A stretch of DNA of 64,000 bases, taken from Actinomycetospora succinea (GTDB taxonomy: Bacteria > Actinomycetota > Actinomycetes > Mycobacteriales > Pseudonocardiaceae). The position numbers and the translations under genes are program-made. The stretch is taken from positions 682,001 through 746,000 of the forward strand of contig NZ_SNYO01000003.1 in assembly GCF_004363095.1 (NCBI RefSeq), read 5' to 3'. The notes beneath the pieces are model-generated. The model searched no databases. It had not been told where the DNA came from and saw only the letters and a program-made list of their open reading frames with translations. Below are positions 24,550-33,002 of the stretch, one piece after another (position 1 is the stretch's first letter; each line of letters starts with the position of its first letter).

Positions 24550-25545
24550 GTGATCGGGAACGAGCCCGAGTACGGGGTCGCGGAGAACTACCGGCGCTTC
24601 GGCGCCCACCAGGCCCGCGGCCGCAGCCCCCTCTACGAGGAGCTGGCCGCGGGGGTCGCCGACGACCCGGAGCTGGTCGCGTTCCTCGACGAGCTCCCGG
24701 CCGACCGGCGCCAGCCCACGCTGCTGTTCGCGACGGTCCGCTTCCTCGCCGGGCTCCCGTCCGGGTACGCGGCCTTCCGCGACGTCGTCCTCGGCCGCCG
24801 CGACGAGGTCGCGACGACGATGCTCGCGCGCCGCACCCAGACCAACGAGCCCGCCCGGTGCGCCACGCTGCTCCCGGCGCTCGCCGCGCTCGACGGTCCG
24901 CTGGCGCTGCTCGAGGTGGGCGCGAGCGCGGGGCTCTGCCTGCTCCCCGACCGCTACGGCTACTCCTACCGACGTGCCGGCGAGGAGGTCGCGCGCATCG
25001 AGGGGTCGCCGCTGCTGCCGTGTGACGTCCTCGGACCGGCGCCTCTGCCTGCGACGACGCCGTCGGTGGTCTGGCGCGCCGGGATCGACCTCGACCCGCT
25101 CGACGCCGCCGACCCCGACGACCTGCGCTGGCTCGCCTGCCTCGTCTGGCCGGGACAGCCTTCACGTGTCGAGCGGCTCGAGGCGGCCGCGGAGGTCGCT
25201 CGCGTCGATCCGCCCCGCGTCGTGCGCGGGGACCTGGTCGACGAGCTGCACGCCGTCGCCGCCGGGGCACCACGCGACGCGACGCTCGTGGTGTTCCACT
25301 CCGCGGTGCTGACCTACCTGCCGACCGAGCGGCGCTGGGCGTTCGCGGAGGCCGTCGGGGACTTGGACGCGGTGTGGCTCGCGAACGAGTCCGCGAGCGT
25401 GCTCGCCGACCTGCCCTCGCCGCCGCCGACCGACCTGCCGGACCCGCCGCCCGGCCCGGCCCCGTTCCTGCTCGCTCGCGACGGGCGCGAACCGCTCGCC
25501 TGGGTCGACGGGCACGGCGCGTGGTTGCAGTGGCTGGGCGGCTGA
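24550..25545 (+). CDS. DUF2332 domain-containing protein
   Basis: A 331-residue member of the DUF2332 family, common in actinobacteria. It opens AENYRRFGAHQARGRSPLY, the family signature, followed by TLLFATVRFLAG and RTQTNEPARCATLLPAL. LLEVGASAGLCLLPDRY has the look of a degenerate SAM-methyltransferase loop, and VVFHSAVLTYLP follows. Function is unproven; the fold suggests nucleotide or SAM binding. The start is the GTG at 24550. A strong hairpin follows the stop. Confidence 0.88.
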   Translation: MIGNEPEYGVAENYRRFGAHQARGRSPLYEELAAGVADDPELVAFLDELPADRRQPTLLFATVRFLAGLPSGYAAFRDVVLGRRDEVATTMLARRTQTNEPARCATLLPALAALDGPLALLEVGASAGLCLLPDRYGYSYRRAGEEVARIEGSPLLPCDVLGPAPLPATTPSVVWRAGIDLDPLDAADPDDLRWLACLVWPGQPSRVERLEAAAEVARVDPPRVVRGDLVDELHAVAAGAPRDATLVVFHSAVLTYLPTERRWAFAEAVGDLDAVWLANESASVLADLPSPPPTDLPDPPPGPAPFLLARDGREPLAWVDGHGAWLQWLGG

Positions 25546-25564
25546 GGCCGTTCTTTCCACGGGC

Positions 25565-25587
25565 GACGCTTCGGTTCCCGAAGCGTC
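25565..25587 (+). terminator. hairpin terminator after the DUF2332 gene
   Basis: GACGCTTCGG and CCGAAGCGTC form a perfect 10-bp stem with a TTC loop, 20 bp after the stop codon. There is no T-tract, as is usual in GC-rich actinobacteria. Confidence 0.65.
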
Positions 25588-25637
25588 TTCCGTGAAGAGA
25601 GACGACGCCCTCGCCACCGCCCCTATCGTCGACAGCC

Positions 25638-27119
25638 GTGCCGCTCGTGCTCGGGATCGACATCGGGACGTCGTCGTCGAAGGGCGTCCTCGTCGACGCC
25701 GAGAGCGGTCACGTGGTCGCACGTGCCGACGTCGAGCACGCGACGTCGTTCCCGCACCCCGGGTGGGTCGAGCACGACGCCGAGGGCGTCTGGTGGGCAG
25801 ACGTCGCGCACCTGACCCGGGAGCTCCTCGCCCACGGCACGCCGGACGCGGTCGGTGTCAGCGGCATCGGGCCGGTGCTGCTGCCCGCCGACGCCGACGG
25901 GCGGGCGCTGCGTCCGGCGATCCTCTACGGCGTCGACACCCGCGCGACGCGGGAGATCGCCGAGCTCACCGAGGAGATCGGCGCGGACGAGATCGTCGCG
26001 CGCGGGGGCACGCCGCTGTCGAGCCAGGCCGTCGGCCCCAAGTGGCGCTGGCTGCAGCGCCACGAGCCCGACGTCTGGGCGCGGACCGAGCGCTTCCTCA
26101 TGGCGAGCTCGTATCTCGTGCACCGGCTGACCGGCGAGTACGTCCTCGACCACCACTCCGCGAGCCAGTGCGACCCGATGTACGACCTCGAGGCCGCCGA
26201 CTGGGCGCCCGACCTGGCCGAGGTCGTCGCCCCGGGGCTCCCGCTGCCCCGGCTCCTGTGGCCCGGGGAGATCGCAGGGACGGTGACGCGAGCAGCGGCC
26301 GACGAGACCGGGCTGCGCGAGGGCACGCCCGTGACAGCCGGGACCATCGACGCCTGGGCCGAGGCGACGAGCGTCGGCGTGCAGACCGCGGGCGACACCA
26401 TGGTCATGTACGGCACGACGATGTTCCTCGTGCAGGTCACGGACACGCCCGTGCGGCACCCGGCGCTCTGGGCGACGCGCGGGGTGCCGCCCGGCTCGTT
26501 CACCACCGCGGCCGGCATGGCGACCTCGGGCGCGGTCACCGCCTGGCTGCGCGACCTCGTCGGCGCCGACTACGCGACCCTCGTCGCCGAGGCCGCCGAC
26601 GTCCCGCCCGGCGCGCGTGGCCTGCTCCTGCTGCCCTACTTCGCGGGCGAGCGGACCCCGATCCTCGACCCAGACGCCCGCGGCCTGGTCCTCGGACTGA
26701 CCACGGGCCACGGGCGCGCCGAGCTCTACCGCGCCGCGCTCGAGGGCACCGCCCACGGCGTCCGGCACAACCTCGACGCCTTCCGCGACGCCGGCGGCCC
26801 CGAGCCCCGGCTCGTCGCGGTCGGCGGGGGCACGCGGGGCGGGCTCTGGATCCAGATCGTCAGCGACGTGACCGGCCGCGAGCAGGACGTCCCCGCCGAC
26901 ACCACCGGCGCGGCGCTGGGCGACGCCCTCCTCGCCGCGCAGGCGCTGGGTGCCGAAGCGGACGTCGCCGTCTGGAACCCGATCGTCGCCACCGTGACTC
27001 CCGACCCCGAGCGCACCGCCCGCTACGACGCCTTCCACGAGCACTACCGGGCGCTCTACCCCGCGACCGCCGACGCCGCGCACTTCCTCGCCGCGCAGCA
27101 GCGCTCAGGCGAGCAGTGA
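25638..27119 (+). CDS. FGGY-family carbohydrate kinase
   Basis: A 493-residue sugar kinase of the FGGY family, close to xylulokinase-like members in length and layout. The N-terminal ATPase lobe starts VLGIDIGTSSSKGVLVD. GTIDAWAEATSVG is the substrate/ATP loop region. The C-terminal lobe has the adenosine motif VAVGGGTRGGLWIQIV. It would phosphorylate a pentulose or related polyol with ATP. No isomerase or sugar transporter is adjacent, so the sugar is unknown. The GTG at 25638 places the first strand directly at the N-terminus. The last 15 bp overlap the convergent TetR gene. Confidence 0.9.
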   Translation: MPLVLGIDIGTSSSKGVLVDAESGHVVARADVEHATSFPHPGWVEHDAEGVWWADVAHLTRELLAHGTPDAVGVSGIGPVLLPADADGRALRPAILYGVDTRATREIAELTEEIGADEIVARGGTPLSSQAVGPKWRWLQRHEPDVWARTERFLMASSYLVHRLTGEYVLDHHSASQCDPMYDLEAADWAPDLAEVVAPGLPLPRLLWPGEIAGTVTRAAADETGLREGTPVTAGTIDAWAEATSVGVQTAGDTMVMYGTTMFLVQVTDTPVRHPALWATRGVPPGSFTTAAGMATSGAVTAWLRDLVGADYATLVAEAADVPPGARGLLLLPYFAGERTPILDPDARGLVLGLTTGHGRAELYRAALEGTAHGVRHNLDAFRDAGGPEPRLVAVGGGTRGGLWIQIVSDVTGREQDVPADTTGAALGDALLAAQALGAEADVAVWNPIVATVTPDPERTARYDAFHEHYRALYPATADAAHFLAAQQRSGEQ

Positions 27120-27665
27120 CCGCAGCTCGCCCAGCACCGCCCGCAGGATGACGGGGAGCGGGCGCTCCTCGCCCTCCGCGATCCACGTCGCGAACCCCAC
27201 GCGGAACACCGCGACGCCGCTCTCGGCGGCGAGGGCGGCGGGCGTCGGGTCGATGCCGCGCCGGCGTAGGGCGTCGGTCATCGCGCCGGCGAGCTTCGAG
27301 AGCTTGAGCAGCTCGCGCTCCTGCAGGCCGGGGTCGGCGTCGATGACCTCCTGCCGGGCCCGCGACCAGGCGCGCCGGTCCTCGGGGAAGAAGCCGGTCG
27401 CGCCCTCGAGGGCTGCCGCGACGACGGCTATCGGGTCGGTGCCGTCGGCGTCCTCGATCCCGGCGACGAACAGGCGCTCGAACTCGTCCTGACCGGCGAA
27501 GAGCACCTCGCGCTTGTCGGCGAAGTGCCGGAAGAAGGTCCGCTCGGTGAGGCCCGCGGTGGCGGCGATCTCGGCGACCGTCGTGCCGTCGAAGCCCTCC
27601 GCGGCGAAGCGCTCGAGGGCGGCGGCCTGCAGCCGTTCGCGTGCCCCGGGCTGCCAACGGACCAT
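27105..27665 (-). CDS. TetR family transcriptional regulator
   Basis: A 186-residue repressor with the TetR DNA-binding domain in residues 10-57: RLQAAALERFAAEGF, TVAEIAATAGLTERTFFRHF and DKREVLF. The ligand domain ends in GVAVFRVGFATWI, close to the acyl-CoA or xenobiotic-sensing groups. It is divergent from the epimerase-like gene, and two palindromic sites lie in the 86-bp gap. Autoregulation and control of the divergent gene are likely. Confidence 0.93.
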   Translation of the reverse strand: MVRWQPGARERLQAAALERFAAEGFDGTTVAEIAATAGLTERTFFRHFADKREVLFAGQDEFERLFVAGIEDADGTDPIAVVAAALEGATGFFPEDRRAWSRARQEVIDADPGLQERELLKLSKLAGAMTDALRRRGIDPTPAALAAESGVAVFRVGFATWIAEGEERPLPVILRAVLGELRSLLA

Positions 27666-27681
27666 GGCGCCAGACTACTGA

Positions 27682-27727
27682 TGACAGCGACTGACATCGC
27701 GGCGTAGGCTGATGTCAGCACCTGACA
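27682..27727. promoter_or_regulatory. tandem TetR operators, TGTCAG-N3-CTGACA type
   Basis: TGACAGCGACTGACA (27682-27696) and TGTCAGCACCTGACA (27713-27727) are two copies of a TGTCAGnnnCTGACA palindrome, the first with one mismatch. They are centred 31 bp apart, about three helical turns. They sit between the divergent TetR and epimerase-like genes. Confidence 0.7.
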
Positions 27728-27751
27728 TGAGTCTAGGGGAGGCCACGCGAG

Positions 27752-28645
27752 ATGCGTGTTTTCGTCACCGGAGCCAGCGGCTGGATCGGCTCCGCCACCG
27801 TCGACGAGCTGCTCGCCGCCGGTCACGAGGTCGTCGGTCTCGCCCGGTCCGACGCGTCGGCGTCCGCGCTCGAGGCGAAGGGCGCGGTCGTCCTGCGGGG
27901 CGACCTCGACGACCTCGACGGGCTGCGCCGGGGTGCGGCCGACGCCGAGGGGGTCATCCACCTCGCCAACAAGCACGACTGGGCGAACATGGCGGAGTCG
28001 AACCGCGCCGAGCGTGCGGCCGTCGAGACCCTCGGCGAGGCGCTCGTCGGCACCGACAAGCCGCTCGTCGTCGCCGGCGGCGTGGCCGGGCTCGCCGCGG
28101 GGCGCCCCGGGACCGAGGCCGACCCGTCGCCCGCGATCGGCGCGGGGTCACCGCGCGGCGGCACCGAGAACCTGGCGCTGAGCTACGTCGACCGCGGGGT
28201 CCGTGCCGTCACCGCGCGGTTCGCGCCCACCACCCACGGGGACGGCGACCACGGCTTCATCGCCCTCATCGTCGCCGCCGCCCGTCGCCACGGCGCCTCC
28301 GCCTACGTCGGCGACGGCTCGACGGGCTGGTCGGCGGTGCACGTCAGCGACGCCGCGCGGCTCGTCCGGCTCGGGCTGGAGAAGGCGCCGGCCGGGGCGC
28401 GGCTGCACGCCGTCGCCGAGGAGGCGATCCCGTCCCGCGAGATCGCGCGGGCGATCGGCGACGTGCTCGGCGTCGGCGTGACGTCGGTGGCGCCCGGGGA
28501 CGCCGTCGAGCACTTCGGGTTCATCGGGGGCTTCTTCGCGATGGACATGTCCGCGACCAGCGAGCACACCCGCGCGCTCCTCGACTGGACGCCGACCGGT
28601 CCCGGCCTGCTCGAGGACATCAAGGCGGGTGCCTACGGCACGTGA
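27752..28645 (+). CDS. NAD-dependent epimerase/dehydratase-like extended SDR
   Basis: A 297-residue extended SDR. It starts MRVFVTGASGWIGSATVDE, the TGxxGxxG motif, then GDLDDLDGLRRG and GVIHLANK. LSYVDRGVRAVTARFAPTTHG takes the place where the usual YxxxK would be expected. This version lacks an obvious Tyr-x-x-x-Lys, as in many homologues induced by a divergent TetR protein. It is likely an NADPH-dependent reductase of small electrophiles. The stop codon lies inside palindrome copy 2, which encodes the last two codons. Confidence 0.88.
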   Translation: MRVFVTGASGWIGSATVDELLAAGHEVVGLARSDASASALEAKGAVVLRGDLDDLDGLRRGAADAEGVIHLANKHDWANMAESNRAERAAVETLGEALVGTDKPLVVAGGVAGLAAGRPGTEADPSPAIGAGSPRGGTENLALSYVDRGVRAVTARFAPTTHGDGDHGFIALIVAAARRHGASAYVGDGSTGWSAVHVSDAARLVRLGLEKAPAGARLHAVAEEAIPSREIARAIGDVLGVGVTSVAPGDAVEHFGFIGGFFAMDMSATSEHTRALLDWTPTGPGLLEDIKAGAYGT

Positions 28646-28684
28646 GTGGAATGGGTCGCCGGGGCGACCCATTCCACTCACGTG
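28639..28684. repeat. 46-bp palindromic repeat, copy 2 (bidirectional terminator)
   Basis: 22-bp arms pair without a mismatch around GG. Relative to copies 1 and 3 the inner arm reads GGAATGGGTCGCC, and the partner arm has changed to match. It lies between the convergent epimerase-like gene and MFS transporter gene and overlaps the stop codon of the former. Confidence 0.85.
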
Positions 28685-28695
28685 GGCGGAGCCCC

Positions 28696-30057
28696 TCACT
28701 CGAAGTCGACGTCCTTGGTCTCGGGGCCGGCGGCCGCACCGCCGGCCCCGAGCAGGCCGCCGAAGGCGAGCAGCACGAGCACCGCGGTCGCGTAGGGCAT
28801 GAACCCGCCGAGGCCCTCGAGGAAGAACGCGTAGAACGACGGGATCACGACCGACACGCTGAACCCGAGCCCGAAGCCGGAGGCGCGCACGTCGGTGCGG
28901 AACCGCTCGGTGATGTAGGGCAGGACCACGCCCCACGGCGCCGTCACGACCACCGAGAACGCGCAGACCACGAGGATGATCAGCCCGAACGGCAGGCCCT
29001 TCCCGTGGACGAGCACGGCCATGAGGGCCACACCGACGGTGGCGATGAGCAGGCCCCCGATGACGAAGAACCGCTTGCGCCCGATGCGCTGACCGATCAC
29101 CCCGGAGCCGATGTAGCTGCCGACGAGGCAGACGTAGGCGATCAGCAGCGTGAGGGTCAGCTGGGTGTTGGTGAGGCCGACGAGGTTGCGCAGCACGGTC
29201 GTCGGGAGGAAGAGCGTGACGAGGTTCTGGGTCAGCCAGAACCCGGTCATCATGAGGAAGACCTGCAGGAACGTCGGGCTGCGCAGCACGGCGAGCAGCG
29301 GGCGACCGGCTCCGCCCTGTGAGGTGCCCTCGGACTTCGCGGCCTCGGCGGCCTCCCAGATCTCCGACTCGGAGACGCTGCGGACGTAGTAGATCGCGAG
29401 GACGAACGCGAGCAGGGCGCCGAGCACGAACGGCACGCGCCAGCCCCACACCGCGTACGGCGAGTCCGGCCCGGCCAGCGGGAAGAGCGCGAAGCCGGCC
29501 AGGGCGACGAGGTTGATGACGATGTAGGCCAGCGGGAACGCCGACAGGATGATCCCGCCGAGCAGGCCGCGGCGGCTCTTCGTCGAGTACTCCATGGCCA
29601 GCGGCAGCGCGCCCGTGTAGCCGCCGCCGAGGCAGATCCCGTCGAGGAACCGCAGCACGATCAGCAGCCAGTACGACGCGATGCCGATCGTCGTGAAACC
29701 CGGGACCAGGGCGATGAGCAGCGTGATCACGCCGAACCCGGTCACCGAGATGATCGTGCTGCGCCGCCGCCCGACGCGGTCGGCGAGCGCCCCGAACACC
29801 GCCGCGCCGATCGGCCGCCCGACGAGCGTCGTGACGAACACCAGCGACGTGAAGATCGCCGCCGTGCCCGGGTCGAGCTGGGCGGGCTGGAAGTAGAGCA
29901 GCGCCGGGGTCAGCACCACGGTCGGCAGGTAGATGTCGAACATGTCGACGAACTCGGCGAAGAACGCCCCGCGGGTGGCCGACTTCCGCTTGGCCGCGCG
30001 CTCCGGGGTCTCCACGGGCGGGGCCGTCACCGGTGCGGCCTGCTCGGGACTCGTCAT
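28696..30057 (-). CDS. MFS transporter, metabolite:H+ symporter type
   Basis: A 453-residue transporter with 12 predicted membrane helices. The loop 2-3 signature GALADRVGRRRST and its repeat GQRIGRKRFF in the second half mark the major facilitator superfamily. EFVDMFDIYLPTVV and LRFLDGICLGGGYTGA resemble the metabolite:H+ symporter (sugar/aromatic acid) branch. It is transcribed away from the ten-gene catabolic operon, from a shared 112-bp promoter region, so it is the likely uptake system for that pathway. I took the ATG at 30057, eight bases after GAGGAG. Confidence 0.9.
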   Translation of the reverse strand: MTSPEQAAPVTAPPVETPERAAKRKSATRGAFFAEFVDMFDIYLPTVVLTPALLYFQPAQLDPGTAAIFTSLVFVTTLVGRPIGAAVFGALADRVGRRRSTIISVTGFGVITLLIALVPGFTTIGIASYWLLIVLRFLDGICLGGGYTGALPLAMEYSTKSRRGLLGGIILSAFPLAYIVINLVALAGFALFPLAGPDSPYAVWGWRVPFVLGALLAFVLAIYYVRSVSESEIWEAAEAAKSEGTSQGGAGRPLLAVLRSPTFLQVFLMMTGFWLTQNLVTLFLPTTVLRNLVGLTNTQLTLTLLIAYVCLVGSYIGSGVIGQRIGRKRFFVIGGLLIATVGVALMAVLVHGKGLPFGLIILVVCAFSVVVTAPWGVVLPYITERFRTDVRASGFGLGFSVSVVIPSFYAFFLEGLGGFMPYATAVLVLLAFGGLLGAGGAAAGPETKDVDFE

Positions 30058-30169
30058 CGAGACCACTCCTCGCCTGTGGCGAAATCTCTGTCTGGCTGTC
30101 TGACAATCGAGAACGTAGGGTCACCCGCAGCGACACGTCAACCACACGAGGTCTCGACGAGGAGGCGCG
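30058..30169. promoter_or_regulatory. divergent promoter of transporter and catabolic operon
   Basis: This 112-bp gap holds repeated CTGTCTG strings and a 9-bp symmetrical TGTCTGACA at 30097-30105, a plausible site for the GntR regulator encoded at the end of the operon. TAGGGT at 30116-30121 is a candidate -10 for the rightward operon. GAGGAGG just before 30170 is the ribosome site of the first operon gene. Confidence 0.45.
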
Positions 30170-31369
30170 ATGGGGCTGGACCTGGACTCGCTGACCGACG
30201 ATCTGCTCGCCGGGCTCCCACCCGGACCCGACTGGAGCCTGTTGCTGGAGATCGGGTCGACGCGCCACCTCGTGCGGGTCGTCGACGGCGCGCTGCGCCA
30301 CGAGGGCGCGCCCGGCATCAACGCGACCTGGGACGTCGGCTTCGCCGTGACCGACGAGGAGTGGGCGGCGTTCTGCGCCGACCCGCCGCCGCGCGGCGCC
30401 ACGTCCGCGCAGGCCCTCGTCGCGACCCGGGGCAGCGAGCGGATCACCGGCCGGCGCGAGGTCTGGGCCCGCGCGGCGCCGGCGATCGACCGCTTCCTCG
30501 CCGCCCTGCGCGGCACGACGACGCCGAAGCGCCCGGACCCGCCGAAGCCGCCTCCGGGTTTCGGGCCCACCGTCGGCCGCTACCTGCACCTCGACGACGG
30601 CCGGCGGATCTTCGTCGAGACCGCCGGCGAGGGCCCGCCGCTGCTCTGCCTGCACACCGCGGGCGCCGACTCCCGCCAGTTCCGCGGCCTCCTCGAGGAC
30701 CCGCGCGTCACCGACCACCACCAGGTCATTGCCTTCGACATGCCCTGGCACGGGCGCTCCGACCCGCCCGACGACTGGCAGCACCGCCGCTACACGCTCG
30801 ACACGGCGACCTACGCGTCGACGGTCCTCGCGGTCGCCGACGCCCTGGCGCTCGACCGCCCTGTGCTGCTCGGCTGCTCGATGGGCGGGGCGATCGCGCT
30901 CTACCTGGCCGCCGAGCACGGCGAGCGGTTCCGCGGCGTCTGCGCGCTCGAGGGCGGGCTCGGGAGCCCCGGGCGCTTCGTCGAGTGGACCCACCGCGCC
31001 GACGTCGACCACTCCGCCTTCCTCACCAGCTGGGTCGGCGGGCTGATCGCACCCGGCAGCCCCGAGGGACCCCGCGCACGGACGCTCTGGGGCTACGCGA
31101 GCAACGGCCCCGGCGTCTACCAGGGCGACACGGCCTTCTACTCGATCGACTTCCCGCCGATCGCCGCGCAGCTGGGCCGCGCGACCTGCCCGCTGCACGT
31201 CTTCAGCGGCGAGTACGACTACTCGGCCACCACCGAGATGAGCCGCCGCGCCGCCGAGCAGCTGGGCGGCGAGCTCGTCGTCATGACCGGGCGCGGCCAC
31301 TTCCCGATGTCCGAGGACCCCGAGGGGCTCCTCGAGTACCTGCTGCCGGTCCTGGAGAAGCTCCGATGA
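30170..31369 (+). CDS. alpha/beta hydrolase with N-terminal extension, first operon gene
   Basis: A 399-residue hydrolase. The first 130 residues form an extra domain, with FAVTDEEWAAFCADPPPRG, loosely like a small sterol-carrier fold. The alpha/beta hydrolase then has the oxyanion loop LLCLHTAGADSR, a nucleophile elbow LGCSMGGA (Gly-Cys-Ser-Met-Gly), an acid in FSGEYDY and the histidine in GRGHFPMSEDP. A full catalytic triad is therefore present. It would open an ester, lactone or carbon-carbon bond. A 4-bp ATGA overlap couples it to the next gene. Confidence 0.9.
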   Translation: MGLDLDSLTDDLLAGLPPGPDWSLLLEIGSTRHLVRVVDGALRHEGAPGINATWDVGFAVTDEEWAAFCADPPPRGATSAQALVATRGSERITGRREVWARAAPAIDRFLAALRGTTTPKRPDPPKPPPGFGPTVGRYLHLDDGRRIFVETAGEGPPLLCLHTAGADSRQFRGLLEDPRVTDHHQVIAFDMPWHGRSDPPDDWQHRRYTLDTATYASTVLAVADALALDRPVLLGCSMGGAIALYLAAEHGERFRGVCALEGGLGSPGRFVEWTHRADVDHSAFLTSWVGGLIAPGSPEGPRARTLWGYASNGPGVYQGDTAFYSIDFPPIAAQLGRATCPLHVFSGEYDYSATTEMSRRAAEQLGGELVVMTGRGHFPMSEDPEGLLEYLLPVLEKLR

Positions 31370-32163
31370 CGAACGACGTCCTCGCCGTCCGCTACGGCAC
31401 CCGCACGACCACCCGCGCCGAGAGCTACCTCAACTGGCACGTCTACGGCGAGCCCGACGAGGCGTTCCCGATGGACTACTTCTTCTGGGTCGTCCGCAGC
31501 GGCGGGCGCACGACGGTCGTCGACTGCGGCTTCGACCCCGAGGTCGGACGACGACGGGGCCGCGAGGTGCTCGTCGACCCGGTCGAGGCCCTGCGCAGGC
31601 TGGACGTCGACCCCGCCGGCGTCGACCGGCTCGTGGTCAGCCACGCCCACTACGACCACATCGGCAACCTCTCGCACTTCCCGAACGCCGAGATCGTCAT
31701 GACGGCCCGCGAGCTCGAGTTCTGGACGGGCCCGCACGCCGAGCGCGTCCAGTTCGCGCACTCGACCGAGAAGAACGAGATCGCCGAGCTCGCCCGCGCG
31801 GACGCCGACGGCCGGGTGACGACGTTCTCCGGGGTCTGCGAGGTGGGCGACGGGTTCTCGCTGGTCGAGGTCGGCGGGCACACGCCGGGCCAGCTCATCG
31901 GGCGGGTCGACGTCCCGGGCGGCGAGGTCGTGCTCGCGGCCGACGCGCTGCACTTCTACGACGAGCTCACCGAGGACCGGCCGTTCTTCGTCGTCGCCGA
32001 CCTCGAGGCGATGTACGCGGGGTTCGACACGCTGCGCGACCTCACCGACGTCCCGGGCCGCGTGCTGGTCGCCGGGCACGACGTCGACGTGGGGCGCCGC
32101 TTCCCCGGGCGCCCGGAGGGCACCGGCATCGACGACCTGGTCATCCGTCTGGAGGTGCCGTGA
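31366..32163 (+). CDS. MBL-fold hydrolase, AHL-lactonase-like (first of two in operon)
   Basis: A 265-residue metallo-beta-lactamase-fold enzyme. The dinuclear metal motif is SHAHYDHIG (HxHxDH), with a later metal-binding histidine in GGHTPGQ, an aspartate in AADALHFYD and a final histidine in VAGHDVD. This matches N-acyl homoserine lactonases and related lactonases. In this operon it is more likely to open a lactone intermediate than to quench signals; this is inference. It is related to the protein at 36282 (LSVRY/LAVRY opening, HYDHIG, GGHTPG). It has 4-bp overlaps on both sides. Confidence 0.9.
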   Translation: MTNDVLAVRYGTRTTTRAESYLNWHVYGEPDEAFPMDYFFWVVRSGGRTTVVDCGFDPEVGRRRGREVLVDPVEALRRLDVDPAGVDRLVVSHAHYDHIGNLSHFPNAEIVMTARELEFWTGPHAERVQFAHSTEKNEIAELARADADGRVTTFSGVCEVGDGFSLVEVGGHTPGQLIGRVDVPGGEVVLAADALHFYDELTEDRPFFVVADLEAMYAGFDTLRDLTDVPGRVLVAGHDVDVGRRFPGRPEGTGIDDLVIRLEVP

Positions 32164-33002
32164 GGGGGCTCGACGGCAAGGTCGCGCTGATCACCGGGGC
32201 CGCCGGCGGCCTCGGGTCGGCCACCGCGCGCCGGCTCGCCGACGAGGGCGTGCGGCTGGTGCTCACGGACGTCGACGCCGACCGGGTCACCGCGCTCGCA
32301 CAGGAGCTGGACGCCGTCGCGAGCCCGGGGGACGTCGCCGAGGAGGCCGACGTCGTCGCCGCGGTCGCGGCCGGCGTCGAGGCGTACGGGCGCGTCGACC
32401 TGCACCACCTCAACGCCGGGATCAGCGGCAGCTTCGACCGCCTGCCCGACATGAGCGTCGCCGACTTCGACCGCGCCACCGCCGTGAACCTGCGCGGGTC
32501 GTTCCTCGGCCTGCGGGAGGCGTTCCGGCGGTACGCGCTCCAGGGGTCCACCGGGGCGATCGTGCTCACGGCGAGCATCGCCAGCCTGCGCGGCAGCGAC
32601 GACCTGCTCGCCTACCAGGCCACCAAGCACGGCACGCTCGGCCTGCTGCGCGGCGCGGCGCTGTACGGCGGGCCGATCGGGGTGCGGGTCAACGCGGTCG
32701 CGCCGGGCATCGTCCCGACGGCCCTGTTCGCCGCGCACGCCACCGCCACCGGCGGCGCCGACGACATGGTGCGCCGGGCGTCGACCACCCCGCTGCGCCG
32801 CGCCGGGACCGGCGAGGAGATCGCGGGCGTCGTCGCGTTCCTGCTCTCCGACGACGCCGCGTACGTCACCGGCGAGGTCGTCTCCGCCGACGGCGGGGCC
32901 GCGGCCACCAGCATCGTGCGGCCGTCGGGCGGCGCCGGGGCGTGGGACCCCGGGCCGGTCGACCGCCGCGTGCACCCCGACCTCGAGGAGGCATTCCGAT
33001 GA
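32160..33002 (+). CDS. SDR family oxidoreductase of the catabolic operon
   Basis: A 280-residue classical SDR. The cofactor motif is ITGAAGGLGSATA, the aspartate in LTDVDADR after beta 2 predicts a preference for NAD, and NAG is seen in HLNAGIS. The catalytic residues are Ser in TASIAS and Tyr/Lys in YQATKHG. After the usual GEVVSADGG end there is a 30-residue C-terminal tail. It probably oxidises a hydroxyl intermediate of the pathway. The GTG at 32160 overlaps the MBL stop by 4 bp. Confidence 0.92.
   Translation: MRGLDGKVALITGAAGGLGSATARRLADEGVRLVLTDVDADRVTALAQELDAVASPGDVAEEADVVAAVAAGVEAYGRVDLHHLNAGISGSFDRLPDMSVADFDRATAVNLRGSFLGLREAFRRYALQGSTGAIVLTASIASLRGSDDLLAYQATKHGTLGLLRGAALYGGPIGVRVNAVAPGIVPTALFAAHATATGGADDMVRRASTTPLRRAGTGEEIAGVVAFLLSDDAAYVTGEVVSADGGAAATSIVRPSGGAGAWDPGPVDRRVHPDLEEAFR

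Noticed and set aside
28148..31300. A 1050-codon minus-strand frame across the SDR, MFS and hydrolase region
   Set aside because: It runs antisense or out of frame to well-supported genes with family motifs and has a repetitive Arg/Gly/Pro-type composition; long open shadows are expected at this GC content.
31366..32163. Quorum-quenching AHL lactonase as the main role
   Set aside because: The fold fits, but the gene is locked into a ten-gene catabolic operon with another related lactonase, so a pathway lactone is the more likely substrate.
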